A stretch of 38,629 nucleotides of DNA from Mycobacterium sp. IS-836 (GCF_001954275.1 NZ_MBEU01000054.1:1-38629), one strand, 5' to 3'; counted from the stretch's first letter, positions 26,361 through 35,480 are shown. The notes: generated from the sequence alone by a model not told the origin. Program-made: numbers and translations.

Positions 26361-27943
26361 GCCGGCTTGTCGCCACGCGGCTTGGTGAGGGTGAACTGGT
26401 CGACGACGGTGACCGCGCCGAACAACCCGCTCAACGCGTAATACGTGGCCTTGATCGAGGTGTTGCCGCCGGGTTGTCCCGGATCGACGTCGAAAGCCAC
26501 GAACCCGTAAGGGTGGTCGCGGTCGCGGAATGCCGACCACGGCGCGTCTTCGATCGCATAGATCGGTGGCTTGCGCCCGACCGCCGGATCGAACGCGCCG
26601 ACCCCCGTCAACACGCGGCACAGCGGCTGGGCGAAGAACAGGCCGTTGGACGGCGCGGAGGTGCCGCCCCCGCCGATCACGAGGTGCACCGTGCCCCGGG
26701 TCGCGTCGATGAGATCGGAACGGGTGTCGACGGGCCTCGGTGTGCGGGTATCGGTGCCCAGCGTTCCGCGCAGCGGATGTGACCGCTCGTAGTGGTGTTC
26801 GTGGCCGCACAGCACCAGATCGACTTGGAACTGATCGAACAACGGCAGCCATTCCTCGCGGATGCCGAGGTCGGCGCCGTTGCGGCGGTCGGCGGTGGAG
26901 ATCGCCGTCTGATGCATGCAGACAACCACCCAGTCGATATCGTGGTCGCGCCGCGCTGCGGCGAGTTCGCCTGCGAGCCAGCGCTTTTGCTCGCCACCGG
27001 AGTAGCCGTGGACATAGAAGTTGCCGCCGTCCTGGAAGGCGACATCGTCGTTGTTGAGGCTGATCACACGCACCGAGCCGGCGGTGAAGGAGTACCACAT
27101 GCCGTGGGTCTCCGGGCTGGATCCCGAATCGGGTACCTGGAAGTACGTTTGATACGCGCCGTATCCGATTGGCCCGTTGCCCAATTCGTTCTCGTGGTTG
27201 CCCGCCGCGGGCATCCACGGCCGATAGCGCGCCGAGCGGGTGTTGTTCTCGAACCAGTTCGACCAGGTGCGGACTCGGTCCTGCGCCAGGTTGGCGTAGC
27301 ACAGGTCGCCGTTGACCAGGTTGAACAGCGGGCCGAGCCGTTCGATGGCCAGCGTGGTGTCGCCGGCCGCGGGTGAACCGATGTTGTCGGTGCCGTAGCC
27401 GCCGTTGGGTAGCTTGTCCAGCGTCGGTGTGGACTGATCGCCGAAGCTGGTGAAGCGCAACGGCTTTCGCCCCACCGGCGCGGTGCGCACCGTGCCGGGT
27501 TCCGGTTCGGCGCCGTCGTGCACCGCGGCGTAGACGTAGTCGGTATCCGGGGTGAGGTTCGTCAGGTGGGCGTGGTTGACGCGAACTTCGGTGTTGGACT
27601 TGGCGTCCCGATACGTGCGCGTTTCGGCCGCCACGGTGTGACCGAATCCCGACGCCGGGGTGCCCAGCATGACGCGCGGATTGCGGACGGCCTCGGTGCT
27701 GTGCCACGACACCACCACCTCGGTGGCGGCGTTCTTGCCGAATTGCAGGTGCAGGCCGGCCACGGGCGGCGCCTCGCCGCGATCCGGCTGATACCACAGC
27801 GCGGGGCCCCGGGGCTGCGAGTGGCCAGACCACAGCAGCGCGGCCCCGCCGACCCCGACGCCGCCGAGTACCGCCGAGGCCGCGGTCGAGGTGAGCAGCC
27901 GGCGGCGGCTGATGCCGCCGGCCCGCTGCGGGTCGTCGCTCAT
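26357..27943 (-). CDS. Tat-exported purple acid phosphatase-like metallophosphoesterase (Rv2577-like)
   Basis: A 528-residue protein whose N-terminus carries a twin-arginine-type signal (SRRRLLTSTAASAVLGG), so it should be exported folded. It has an N-terminal fibronectin-like purple acid phosphatase domain (LHLQFGKNAATEVVVSWHS) and a calcineurin-type phosphoesterase domain. Metal ligands are visible in FTSFGDQST, NGDLCYAN, AAGNHENE, VCMHQTA and CGHEHHYERS. It probably releases phosphate from organic esters outside the cell. No Pho-box was recognised upstream. Confidence 0.93.
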   Translation of the reverse strand: MSDDPQRAGGISRRRLLTSTAASAVLGGVGVGGAALLWSGHSQPRGPALWYQPDRGEAPPVAGLHLQFGKNAATEVVVSWHSTEAVRNPRVMLGTPASGFGHTVAAETRTYRDAKSNTEVRVNHAHLTNLTPDTDYVYAAVHDGAEPEPGTVRTAPVGRKPLRFTSFGDQSTPTLDKLPNGGYGTDNIGSPAAGDTTLAIERLGPLFNLVNGDLCYANLAQDRVRTWSNWFENNTRSARYRPWMPAAGNHENELGNGPIGYGAYQTYFQVPDSGSSPETHGMWYSFTAGSVRVISLNNDDVAFQDGGNFYVHGYSGGEQKRWLAGELAAARRDHDIDWVVVCMHQTAISTADRRNGADLGIREEWLPLFDQFQVDLVLCGHEHHYERSHPLRGTLGTDTRTPRPVDTRSDLIDATRGTVHLVIGGGGTSAPSNGLFFAQPLCRVLTGVGAFDPAVGRKPPIYAIEDAPWSAFRDRDHPYGFVAFDVDPGQPGGNTSIKATYYALSGLFGAVTVVDQFTLTKPRGDKPA

Positions 27944-27970
27944 GCTTGCTTCATACCCGAGCGGGGCGGC

Positions 27971-28816
27971 CTAGTGGCGATGCGGTTCGAGCAGTCCGGC
28001 TTGGCCTTCGGCCGGCGGGCGCGCCGCGAGCCACTCGCGGGTGGCCGCGTGCGACCGCTCGATGAGCATCGCCCCGTGCGAGAAGTCGGCTCCCGACGTG
28101 GCGACCGGGCATAGCGGCCGGATCACGCGGATGTCGACGTCGTGTTCGAAGCGCTCGATGTCGACGGCCAGGCGGTGGTTGACGGCGAGGGTCATGGCGT
28201 GCAGCGCCATGTTCACCGCCGTCTTGGGTGCCGCGGGCAGGTCGCACGAGTAGCCGGTCGGCAGCACCCAGATCCGGTCGGCGCCGAGCTGGACGGCGTG
28301 CGAGATCGGGGTGTTGTTCACCACGCCGCCGTCCATCAGGTGACGGCCGTCGATGCGCACCGGCGGAAAAACTCCGGGGATGGCGGCGCTGGCGGCGATC
28401 GCGTCGACGGCGTCGCCGGACGACAGCCGCACATCGGTGCCGGAGATGACGTCGGTGGCCACCACGTGCAGGGGGACGGGTGCCTCCTCGAGACGCTCGA
28501 ACTCCAATTTGTCGGCGAGCAGGCGCCGCAAACCGGTGTTGGGGACCAGGTGGGACCGCCGACCGAGCATGCCCAACACCCCGGCCAGCGGATGGGTGGG
28601 GAAGATGTCCCGCCGCGCCAGCGACACCCACAGGTCGGCGAGGCCGCGAATCCCGGCGGCGTCGGGCCGCGACGCGATCCACCCGCCGTTGACCGCGCCG
28701 ACGGACGTGCCGACGATCAGGTCGGGCGATTCTCCTTCGTCGGCCAGGGCGAGCAGCATCCCGACATGGATCGCTCCCAGGCTGGCGCCGCCGGACAACA
28801 CGAATGCGGTGGGCAC
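27971..28816 (-). CDS. Patatin-like phospholipase
   Basis: A 281-residue acyl hydrolase with a complete patatin dyad: the oxyanion segment LSGGASLGAIHVG, the nucleophile motif GTSVG and the Asp motif MDGG. No signal peptide or membrane helix is seen, so a cytoplasmic or membrane-peripheral lipase is likely. The GTG at 28816 starts directly at the conserved fold. It lies just 3' to the phosphatase start region on the same strand. I do not recall a patatin gene at this place in M. tuberculosis, so it may be an insertion relative to that genome. Confidence 0.9.
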   Translation of the reverse strand: MPTAFVLSGGASLGAIHVGMLLALADEGESPDLIVGTSVGAVNGGWIASRPDAAGIRGLADLWVSLARRDIFPTHPLAGVLGMLGRRSHLVPNTGLRRLLADKLEFERLEEAPVPLHVVATDVISGTDVRLSSGDAVDAIAASAAIPGVFPPVRIDGRHLMDGGVVNNTPISHAVQLGADRIWVLPTGYSCDLPAAPKTAVNMALHAMTLAVNHRLAVDIERFEHDVDIRVIRPLCPVATSGADFSHGAMLIERSHAATREWLAARPPAEGQAGLLEPHRH

Positions 28817-28879
28817 AGATGCATCGTAGGGACTTCCGGGTCAAATTCCTGGGGTAACGGATCCGGTAGCGTTTTCGAT

Positions 28880-29320
28880 ATGACCAACGTGCGAAATGTG
28901 ACCAGCGTGGTCGCCGCGGCAACGTTTGCGGCAGCTGCAGCAGTGGCTGTCACGCCCGCGACCTCCTATGCGGATCCGGCCGGCCATCAGGTGACGTACA
29001 CCGTGTCGAGCCCCAACAATCTGACCGCCACCGTCAACTACGTGAACGCCGATCCGCCCAGCCAGGCCGCCTACAACGCGGACCCGTCGAAGTTCATGAC
29101 CAGCGTGCAGGCTCCGCTCAGCGGTGGAACGCCGGTCACCTACACCGTCACCTTGGCGAACCCGACGCAGTGGGCGAGCATCAGCGCCAGCGGCATGCTG
29201 CATTGGCCGGATTCGGGCAATGGTCCGGCCTCATTCCACTGCGAGATCGCCGTGGACGGCCAGGTGGTCGCGCAGCAGGACGCGACCACCACCGTCACCT
29301 GCGCGGCCAAGCCGGGCTAG
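28880..29320 (+). CDS. Small secreted protein (Rv2576c-like)
   Basis: A 146-residue protein with a clear signal peptide (VVAAATFAAAAAVAVTPATSYA, cleavage before DPAG) and a beta-rich domain of about 110 residues with two Cys near the end (FHCEIAV, TVTCAAK). The domain resembles MmpS-like and Rv2576c-type mycobacterial exported proteins. Function is unknown. It is divergent from the patatin gene and overlaps the convergent metalloprotease gene by 4 bp. Confidence 0.8.
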   Translation: MTNVRNVTSVVAAATFAAAAAVAVTPATSYADPAGHQVTYTVSSPNNLTATVNYVNADPPSQAAYNADPSKFMTSVQAPLSGGTPVTYTVTLANPTQWASISASGMLHWPDSGNGPASFHCEIAVDGQVVAQQDATTTVTCAAKPG

Positions 29321-30198
29321 CCGAGGTTCGTGGCGGCGAAGGTGTCGCACTGGTGCGGGTCACCGGTCTGATACCCGATGGTGAACCACTTCTGCCGTTG
29401 TGCGGCGGACCCGTGCGTCCACGACTCCGGGTTGACGCGCCCGGTTGTCTCCCGTTGGATGCGGTCATCGCCCACCGACGCCGCGGCCGAGAGCGCGTCG
29501 GCAATGTCCTTGTCGCTCAACGGCTGCAGGTACGGCACGCCGGTGCTTTCCTGCTTGACCGTCGACGCGTAGTGCGCCCAGATGCCGGCGTAGCAGTCCG
29601 CCTGTAACTCGGTGCGCACGCCGTTGCCGCCGGCGCCCTGCGCGCCCTGCTGCGAACGGCCCAGGACGCCCTGCAGCTGCTGCACGTGATGGCCGTATTC
29701 GTGGGCGACCACGTACTCCTGCGCGAATGGTCCACCGCTGGAACCGAATTTGTCGACCAGCTCCTGGAAGAAGTCGGTGTCGAAGTAAGCGGTCTGATCG
29801 ACCGGGCAATAGAACGGCCCGACCGCGGTGGTGGCCGCGCCGCAGCCGGTCTCCACCTGGCCGGTGAACAGCCGCACGCGCGGGCGGGTGTAGCCCGGCA
29901 TCAGCTGATGCCAGACCGCGTCCACCGAATTGCCGGTGGCGATCACGCGGCACTGCACGTACTTGTTGGCGTCGGCGCCGGTCTTGCACTGGCCCAGGTC
30001 GAACCCGGGCGCCGAGTAGCCGCCCGTGTTCATCTGCTGGGAGTTCATCACGCGGCCGGGGTCGACCCCGAAGAACAACGCCGCGAGCAGGATCAGGAGC
30101 CCGACGCCGCCGCCACCGACGGCCATACCCATGCCGCCCATACCGCCCGACGACGACGCGGTGCTGGTGTCGATCTGCATACCCTCGTTGAAGGTCAT
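29317..30198 (-). CDS. YpfJ-family zinc metallopeptidase (Rv2575-like)
   Basis: A 293-residue protein with one N-terminal membrane helix (GVGLLILLAALFFGV) after a Gly/Met-rich stretch. An extracytoplasmic peptidase domain carries the zinc motif HEYGHH in VVAHEYGHHVQQLQG and a downstream acidic region TELQADCYAG that supplies the third ligand. This is the neutral zinc metallopeptidase (YpfJ) family. Substrates are unknown. The SRPBCC gene lies 9 bp upstream on the same strand, and the gene probably belongs with the panE-SRPBCC group. Confidence 0.92.
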   Translation of the reverse strand: MTFNEGMQIDTSTASSSGGMGGMGMAVGGGGVGLLILLAALFFGVDPGRVMNSQQMNTGGYSAPGFDLGQCKTGADANKYVQCRVIATGNSVDAVWHQLMPGYTRPRVRLFTGQVETGCGAATTAVGPFYCPVDQTAYFDTDFFQELVDKFGSSGGPFAQEYVVAHEYGHHVQQLQGVLGRSQQGAQGAGGNGVRTELQADCYAGIWAHYASTVKQESTGVPYLQPLSDKDIADALSAAASVGDDRIQRETTGRVNPESWTHGSAAQRQKWFTIGYQTGDPHQCDTFAATNLG

Positions 30199-30207
30199 CG
30201 CACCCTC

Positions 30208-30705
30208 CTAATGCTGCTGGGCCGCGCGCGCATCGGTATAGCTACGCAGATTACGCAGAAACCGGCGCAGGCCCAGGTTCAGCAGCGGCCCGGCGAACAA
30301 CATCGCCAGCCGCGCCGGCCCGGCCGGCTGCTGCGCCATGGTCCAGGTCAGCCGGCAGCCACCGGGAATGACTTCCACCCGGTAATCCTCGGCGAACGCG
30401 GCCACCGACCGCGTCGAGCACTCGTTGAACCGAAACGCCATGTGGCTAAACGGTTCCCACGCGATGAACTCCTCGTCGCCGACGATGCCACCGCGCATCT
30501 CGACGACGCGGGTGGTGCCGACGCCGCGCGGCTCGGGACTGGTCCAGGTCACCTTGGTGATCACCGGGGCCCAGCGCGGCCAGGACTCGGCGTCGGCGAG
30601 CACCTCGAACAGCTGCTCGGGTGTGATGGCGAGGTCGACACTGTTGCGGAATCGGAATGGCGCGTTCTCGATGAAGCTGAGGTCGACGCGCTCGCAGGCG
30701 TACAT
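30208..30705 (-). CDS. SRPBCC (START/Bet v1-like) protein (Rv2574-like)
   Basis: A 165-residue protein with the SRPBCC pattern of a small helix-grip fold: FRFRNSVDLAITPEQLFEVLAD, then WPRWAPVITKV, then a long C-terminal helix ending in LRRFLRNLRSYTDAR. Such proteins bind hydrophobic ligands, but which ligand cannot be told from sequence. It lies between the panE-like gene (10 bp) and the metalloprotease gene (9 bp) in a tight minus-strand group. Confidence 0.85.
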   Translation of the reverse strand: MYACERVDLSFIENAPFRFRNSVDLAITPEQLFEVLADAESWPRWAPVITKVTWTSPEPRGVGTTRVVEMRGGIVGDEEFIAWEPFSHMAFRFNECSTRSVAAFAEDYRVEVIPGGCRLTWTMAQQPAGPARLAMLFAGPLLNLGLRRFLRNLRSYTDARAAQQH

Positions 30706-30715
30706 GGCCTCTAAC

Positions 30716-31603
30716 CTAGCCCGGACCGTCGCTGGCGGCGGCCAGCAGCGGCACCAGGATGTCGCTGATCGGCGTCGCCAGGTTGTGGGCGCGGGCCTTG
30801 CGGATGATCACCTCGTTGCGGATCTCCCACTCCAGCCGCCGGCCGTTTTCCGCGTCGGCCAGCATCGAGGTGCTCATGTCTTCGGGAACATGACGAAACA
30901 TCTCGACCAACTCGTCGACCACGCCGTCCGGCAGTCTGGCGCCCTCGGCCCGCGCGACGGCCAGGCATTCGGCGACATAGCGCCGGGACAACGCGGCGAC
31001 GTCCTCGCGGCGGAACATGCCCGAGCGCCGCCGTGACAGCACCATCAACCCGGCCAGCGCGTTGGTGAGCAGCTTGCGCCAGGCCCCCGTGAGGAAGTCG
31101 GGGTCGCACTCCACGTGGCAGCCGGCGCCGCGCAGCAGCTCGGCGACGCTCTCGGCAGAGGGCCCGGAGGGCAGCACCAGCCGGGCCTCGGTGCGCAATC
31201 GCACCCAGCCGTCGGGCTGGGTCTCGGCCGAATACCACACGATGCCCGGGATCACGGGGGAGGAAGGGCAGTGCGGCTTGACCTGGTCGACCTGCTCGAC
31301 ACCGTTTTGCAGCACGGCGACGATAGTGTGCTCGTCGCACAGCCGCGCCAGCCAGCTGGCCGCCTCGTCGTTCTGGGTGGCCTTGACCGCCAGCACGACC
31401 ACGTCGACCGTGCCGGTGATCTCGGCGGGATCGGTGAGCACCGGGCCGGGCACCACGATCGGCTCTTCGCCGTCGGGCCGCAGCTCGATGCTGTCGCGGG
31501 GAGTGTGGCCGCAGACCAGGACCGAATGCCCGGCCTTGTGGAGCAGCGCGGCGACCGTCGTGCCGACGGCGCCGGGACCGACGAGTGCGATGGTGGTGGC
31601 GAT
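30716..31603 (-). CDS. Ketopantoate reductase-like protein with non-canonical start (Rv2573-like)
   Basis: A PanE/ApbA-family NADPH-dependent reductase of about 295 residues. The Rossmann motif reads LVGPGAVGTTVAALL, followed by the catalytic-type region AVKATQND, LQNGVEQV and WRKLLTNALAGL with its helical lysine. In M. tuberculosis the same protein begins, as I recall, MATGIALVGPG. Here the aligned first codon is ATC (31601-31603), and no ATG, GTG or TTG lies in frame upstream for at least 50 bp. The first canonical start downstream (near 31460) would remove the nucleotide-binding motif. So either ATC (or ATT, 4 codons earlier) is the start, or there is a single-base error. Confidence 0.78.
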   Translation of the reverse strand: MATTIALVGPGAVGTTVAALLHKAGHSVLVCGHTPRDSIELRPDGEEPIVVPGPVLTDPAEITGTVDVVVLAVKATQNDEAASWLARLCDEHTIVAVLQNGVEQVDQVKPHCPSSPVIPGIVWYSAETQPDGWVRLRTEARLVLPSGPSAESVAELLRGAGCHVECDPDFLTGAWRKLLTNALAGLMVLSRRRSGMFRREDVAALSRRYVAECLAVARAEGARLPDGVVDELVEMFRHVPEDMSTSMLADAENGRRLEWEIRNEVIIRKARAHNLATPISDILVPLLAAASDGPG

Positions 31604-31659
31604 AGGACCGAAAATACCTGCTCTAGACTGGTCACTCGTCCAAAGCCTGCTGAAAGGGA

Positions 31660-33432
31660 GTGTTTGTGCTGCGCAGCCACGCCGCTGGTTCGCTACGGGC
31701 TAGCGACGCCGGACAGCAGGTGACGTTGGCCGGCTGGGTGGCGCGCCGCCGCGACCACGGCGGTGTCATCTTCATCGATCTGCGCGACGCCTCCGGTGTG
31801 GCGCAGGTCGTGTTCCGCGCCCCCGACGTACTGGCCCAGGCGCACCGGCTGCGCGCCGAGTTCTGCATCGCGGTCGACGGCGTCGTGGAGATCCGCCCGG
31901 AAGGCAACGCCAACACCGAGATCGCCACCGGCGAGATCGAGGTCAACGCGACCTCGTTGACCGTGCTCGGCGAGAGCGCCCCGCTGCCGTTCCAGCTCGA
32001 CGAGCCCGCCGGCGAGGAGCTGCGGTTGAAGTACCGCTACCTCGACCTGCGCCGGGACGGCCCGGCCGCGGCAATTCGGTTGCGCTCCAAGGTGAATGCG
32101 GCTGCCCGCGCGGTGCTGGATCGCCACGACTTCGTCGAGATCGAGACCCCGACCATCACCCGATCGACACCCGAGGGCGCGCGCGACTTCCTGGTGCCGG
32201 CCCGCCTGCACCCGGGTTCGTTCTATGCCCTGCCGCAAAGCCCGCAGCTGTTCAAGCAGCTGCTGATGGTGGCCGGGATGGAGCGCTACTACCAGATCGC
32301 CCGCTGCTACCGCGACGAGGATTTCCGCGCCGACCGGCAGCCGGAGTTCACCCAGCTCGACATGGAGATGAGCTTCGTCGACGCCGAAGACGTGATCGCG
32401 ATCTCCGAGGAGATCTTGGCCGCGCTGTGGGAGCTGATCGGCTACCGGCTTCCGACCCCGATCCCGCGGATCACCTACGCCGACGCCATGCGACGGTTCG
32501 GCTCCGACAAACCCGACATGCGGTTCGGGCTGGAGCTCGTCGAGTGCGGAGAGTTCTTCAAGGACACCACGTTTCGCGTTTTCCAGGCCCCGTATGTCGG
32601 CGCGGTGGTGATGCCCGGCGGGGCCGCACAGCCGCGCCGCACGCTGGACGGCTGGCAGGAGTGGGCCAAACAGCGCGGGCACCGCGGACTGGCCTACGTG
32701 CTGGTCGGAGACGACGGCACGCTGGGCGGCCCGGTGGCCAAGAACCTCAGCGAGCGAGAACGCGACGGCCTGGCCGCGCACGTCGGCGCCAAGCCGGGGG
32801 ACTGCGTCTTCTTTTCCGCGGGCCCGGCGAAGTCGTCGCGGGCGCTGTTGGGCGCCGCCCGCGGCGAGATCGCAAGCCGGCTCGACATGATCGACCCGAA
32901 CGCGTGGGCGTTCGTCTGGGTTGTCGACCCGCCGCTGTTCGAGCCCGCCGAAGAGGCGACCGCCGCCGGCGACGTGGCGGTCGGCTCCGGAGCGTGGACC
33001 GCGGTGCACCACGCGTTCACCTCGCCCAAGCCCGAGCACGAGGACGCGGTCGACAGCGATCCCGGCAGTGTGCTGGCCGACGCGTACGACATCGTCTGCA
33101 ACGGCAACGAGATCGGCGGCGGCTCGATCCGTATCCATCGCCGCGACGTCCAGGAGCGCGTGTTCGCGGTGATGGGCCTGGACAAGGCCGAGGCCGAGGA
33201 GAAGTTCGGATTCCTGTTGGAGGCGTTCATGTTTGGCGCGCCGCCGCACGGCGGCATCGCGTTCGGCTGGGACCGGATCAACGCGCTGCTGTCCGGCGTC
33301 GACTCCATCCGCGAGGTGATCGCCTTCCCGAAGACCGGCGGCGGCGTCGACCCGCTGACCGATGCGCCGGCGCCGATCACGGCCCAGCAGCGCAAGGAAT
33401 CCGGAATAGACGCCAAGCCGGAACCCGCCTAA
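31660..33432 (+). CDS. aspS: Aspartyl-tRNA synthetase
   Basis: Charges tRNA-Asp and, in mycobacteria, which lack an asparaginyl-tRNA synthetase, also tRNA-Asn for amidation by GatCAB (established knowledge). The 590-residue protein has the N-terminal OB-fold anticodon domain ([23 protein letters not shown]), class II motifs ([28 protein letters not shown]) and the bacterial-type GAD insert. GTG 31660 matches the family start; GTG 31666 has a better-spaced AAAGGGAG. The C-terminus ends [11 protein letters not shown] second copy of the segment coding SGIDAKPE lies about 490 bp downstream, followed there by KVDQA and a stop, suggesting that the present end is not the ancestral one. Confidence 0.97.
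   Translation: MFVLRSHAAGSLRASDAGQQVTLAGWVARRRDHGGVIFIDLRDASGVAQVVFRAPDVLAQAHRLRAEFCIAVDGVVEIRPEGNANTEIATGEIEVNATSLTVLGESAPLPFQLDEPAGEELRLKYRYLDLRRDGPAAAIRLRSKVNAAARAVLDRHDFVEIETPTITRSTPEGARDFLVPARLHPGSFYALPQSPQLFKQLLMVAGMERYYQIARCYRDEDFRADRQPEFTQLDMEMSFVDAEDVIAISEEILAALWELIGYRLPTPIPRITYADAMRRFGSDKPDMRFGLELVECGEFFKDTTFRVFQAPYVGAVVMPGGAAQPRRTLDGWQEWAKQRGHRGLAYVLVGDDGTLGGPVAKNLSERERDGLAAHVGAKPGDCVFFSAGPAKSSRALLGAARGEIASRLDMIDPNAWAFVWVVDPPLFEPAEEATAAGDVAVGSGAWTAVHHAFTSPKPEHEDAVDSDPGSVLADAYDIVCNGNEIGGGSIRIHRRDVQERVFAVMGLDKAEAEEKFGFLLEAFMFGAPPHGGIAFGWDRINALLSGVDSIREVIAFPKTGGGVDPLTDAPAPITAQQRKESGIDAKPEPA
33400..33423 (+). repeat. Direct repeat copy 1 (inside the aspS 3' end)
   Basis: A 24 bp segment coding SGIDAKPE near the end of aspS. 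It is repeated at 33894-33917 with one base difference (position 33416 is g, the other copy a). The repeats flank the terminator and the small secreted-protein gene at 33483-33806. Confidence 0.85.
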
Positions 33433-33444
33433 CGGCGTGCGTCG

Positions 33445-33475
33445 GCCCGCCACCTGTTTCAAGGTGGCGGGCTTT
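33445..33475 (+). terminator. Intrinsic terminator after aspS
   Basis: A perfect 11 bp stem, GCCCGCCACCT (33445-33455) and its complement AGGTGGCGGGC (33462-33472), encloses a 6-base loop and is followed by TTT. It begins 12 bp after the aspS stop and lies between aspS and the convergent secreted-protein gene. It is the clearest terminator in the window and could act for both strands. Confidence 0.75.
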
Positions 33476-33482
33476 GCGCGCC

Positions 33483-33806
33483 TTACACTTTCCGGGTCTG
33501 TACCGGCGCGTGATTGGGCGGTGCGACCGGCGGGTGGGGGTGCGTGCGTGCCGGGGCATCGGTGACGACCGTCTTGCCGTTGGTGCACGTGACGAGCTTG
33601 CCGCCGACGATGACGCCCTGGCCCTCGTCGATCGGGATGTCGTAGCCGTCCGGGTCGGTGTAGTGGCATCCGCCGCTGGGGCCGGTGGGCCCGTTGGGCT
33701 CGGCATACGCGGTGGCGGGGGCCAACGCGACAATGGCCAGCGCGCCGAAGAGCATCGCGGCGTACCGAAAGCGAGTGCGTTTCCGGCTGGTTGATGTGTT
33801 CTTCAT
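33483..33806 (-). CDS. Small secreted protein
   Basis: A 107-residue protein with a classic signal peptide: basic N-terminus (KNTSTSRKRTRFR), hydrophobic core (YAAMLFGALAIVALAPATAYA) and cleavage before EPNGPTG. The mature part has two Cys and the segment CHYTDPDGYDIPIDEGQGVIVGGKLVTC, then a Pro/His-rich tail. GGGAGA precedes the ATG by 5 bases. Function unknown. It runs against the aspS direction and lies between the two direct repeats, so it may be part of the inserted segment. Confidence 0.78.
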   Translation of the reverse strand: MKNTSTSRKRTRFRYAAMLFGALAIVALAPATAYAEPNGPTGPSGGCHYTDPDGYDIPIDEGQGVIVGGKLVTCTNGKTVVTDAPARTHPHPPVAPPNHAPVQTRKV

Positions 33807-33893
33807 GGTGATCTCCCTTAGGTTGTCGCCGCCCGTTTTGGGCCGCGTTCATCGACTAGGGGCAACGAGGAGCACAAAAATGGACACTTTCTG

Positions 33894-33917
33894 TCCGGAA
33901 TAGACGCCAAACCGGAA
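33894..33917 (+). repeat. Direct repeat copy 2 (relic of an aspS C-terminus)
   Basis: This copy of the aspS-end segment reads in frame as SGIDAKPE and continues as KVDQA to a TGA at 33933-33935. That stop overlaps the ATG of the next gene (33932) in ATGA. It therefore looks like the original end of aspS and its junction with the downstream gene. Confidence 0.8.
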
Positions 33918-33931
33918 AAGGTTGACCAGGC

Positions 33932-34366
33932 ATGACCCAAGGCATCCCTGACACCGACACCATCAACGCGTTCAACAGCGGCATCGTCGACGAGTTCCGC
34001 GCCAACGACGGAAAGGTCGGCGGCCAATTCGCCGGTGCCAACCTGTTGCTGCTCACCACGACGGGCGCCAAGTCCGGCAAGAAGCGGACGTCACCGCTGG
34101 CGTACTTCCGCATCGACGGCAAGCTGATCATCATCGGCTCCTTCGCCGGCGCCCCGGTCAGTCCGGCATGGGTGCACAACCTGCGCGCCAACCCGGCGGC
34201 CCACGTCGAGATCGGTACCGACACGTTCGACGTGACGGCCCGCGAGCTGCCGACCGCGGAGCGCGACGAGCTCTTCGAAAAGGTCGCTGCCGCGGCGCCG
34301 GGCTTCGCGGAGTATCAGTCCAAGACCACCCGGGTGATCCCGCTCTTCGAATTGCAAACGACCTAG
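33932..34366 (+). CDS. Deazaflavin (F420)-dependent nitroreductase-family protein
   Basis: A 144-residue protein of the Ddn/FDOR family: LLLLTTTGAKSGKKRTSPLAYFRIDGKLIIIGSFAG, then AWVHNLRANPAAHVEIG. These are the typical split-barrel and cofactor-phosphate-binding segments of F420H2-dependent quinone or nitro reductases. Its substrate is unknown. The ATG overlaps the relic aspS stop by 4 bp, suggesting past translational coupling to aspS. A terminator and another gene now separate the two, so it probably relies on another promoter. I do not recall an orthologue at this position in M. tuberculosis. Confidence 0.87.
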   Translation: MTQGIPDTDTINAFNSGIVDEFRANDGKVGGQFAGANLLLLTTTGAKSGKKRTSPLAYFRIDGKLIIIGSFAGAPVSPAWVHNLRANPAAHVEIGTDTFDVTARELPTAERDELFEKVAAAAPGFAEYQSKTTRVIPLFELQTT

Positions 34367-34405
34367 CCCCACCGAGCGACCCCGTGCGCGGTGGGGTAAG
34401 TAAGC

Positions 34406-35473
34406 GTGATGAGCGCTTCGCTGTTGACGCGGCCGTCGGGGGCGAAGGCCGCCGTCGTCGCGGGTTTGAAACGGGTCCGCGACCTGTGGTTCACGCTGCT
34501 GCAGACGTCGGTGGCCGCGGGCCTGGCCTGGTATCTCGCCCACGATGTGCTCGCGCATCCGCAGCCGTTCTTCGCGCCGATCGCCGCGGCCGTGTCGTTG
34601 TCGATCAGTAACGTGCTGCGCGCCCAACGCGCCATCCAGATGATGATCGGCGTCACGCTGGGAATCGGGGTGGGCACCGTTGTGCAGGGCCTGCTGGGGC
34701 CCGGCGCCGTCCCCATCGCGGTCGCCGCGCTGATCGCGCTCCTGGTCGCGGTGTTCATCGGTCAGGGCTACATCGGCCAGGGCATGATGTTCGCCAACCA
34801 GACCGTCGTGTCGTCGATCCTGGTGCTGGCGTTGTACCGCAGCGGGGTCGGTTTCGAGCGCATCTTCGACGCGCTGATCGGCGGCTGCCTGGCCATCGTC
34901 TTCGCCGTCGTCCTGTTCCCCGCCGACCCGCTGGAGGTGTTGCGCAGCGCGCGCATCGGAGTGCTGGGGACGCTGCGCGCGGTGCTGGCCCGCACCGCGG
35001 ACATCGCGTCGGGCCGCAGGGCGCCGGCGCCCGACTGGCCGCTGTCGGCCGTCGACAGGGTGCACGGGCAGCTGGGTGGCCTTATTGGCGCCCGCACCAC
35101 CGCCCGCCACGTGGTGCGGATCGCGCCGCGGCGGTGGGGGATGCGTGGCGTCGTGCAGGCCGCCGAGCACCAGGCCGTGCAGGTGGCGCTGCTCGCGGGT
35201 TCCGTGCTGCAGCTGGCGCGTGCCGTCGCGCCCCCGGACGACGCCGGCTGCGATCTTGGGCCCCCGGTGCCGGACGTGCTGGTCGACCTCGCGGCGGCCA
35301 CGGCGCTCGCCGATTCGGATCCCGCGGGGGCGTGCGCCTACGTGGCCGCCGCGCGCCGCCACGCGTCGACGCTGCACGCCGGCGCCCGCGAGCGCACCGA
35401 GGTGGTGCTCGCCGACGTCGTCCAGGCCTGCGTGGACGACGTGCAGCGGGTCATCGACCTGCGGGCGCTATGA
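34406..35473 (+). CDS. FUSC-type aromatic acid exporter family membrane protein (Rv2571c-like)
   Basis: A 355-residue membrane protein. The N-terminal half has about six hydrophobic helices with the FUSC-type pattern (LQTSVAAGLAWYLAHD, PQPFFAPIAAAVSLSISNVLRAQRAIQMMIGVTLG, and FERIFDALIGGCLAIVFAVVLFP). The C-terminal half is a soluble, helical cytoplasmic domain. Related proteins export aromatic or other weak acids. The substrate here is unknown. The ATG 3 bp downstream of the GTG at 34406 is an equally good start. Confidence 0.87.
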   Translation: MMSASLLTRPSGAKAAVVAGLKRVRDLWFTLLQTSVAAGLAWYLAHDVLAHPQPFFAPIAAAVSLSISNVLRAQRAIQMMIGVTLGIGVGTVVQGLLGPGAVPIAVAALIALLVAVFIGQGYIGQGMMFANQTVVSSILVLALYRSGVGFERIFDALIGGCLAIVFAVVLFPADPLEVLRSARIGVLGTLRAVLARTADIASGRRAPAPDWPLSAVDRVHGQLGGLIGARTTARHVVRIAPRRWGMRGVVQAAEHQAVQVALLAGSVLQLARAVAPPDDAGCDLGPPVPDVLVDLAAATALADSDPAGACAYVAAARRHASTLHAGARERTEVVLADVVQACVDDVQRVIDLRAL

Positions 35474-35480
35474 CCGGGGC

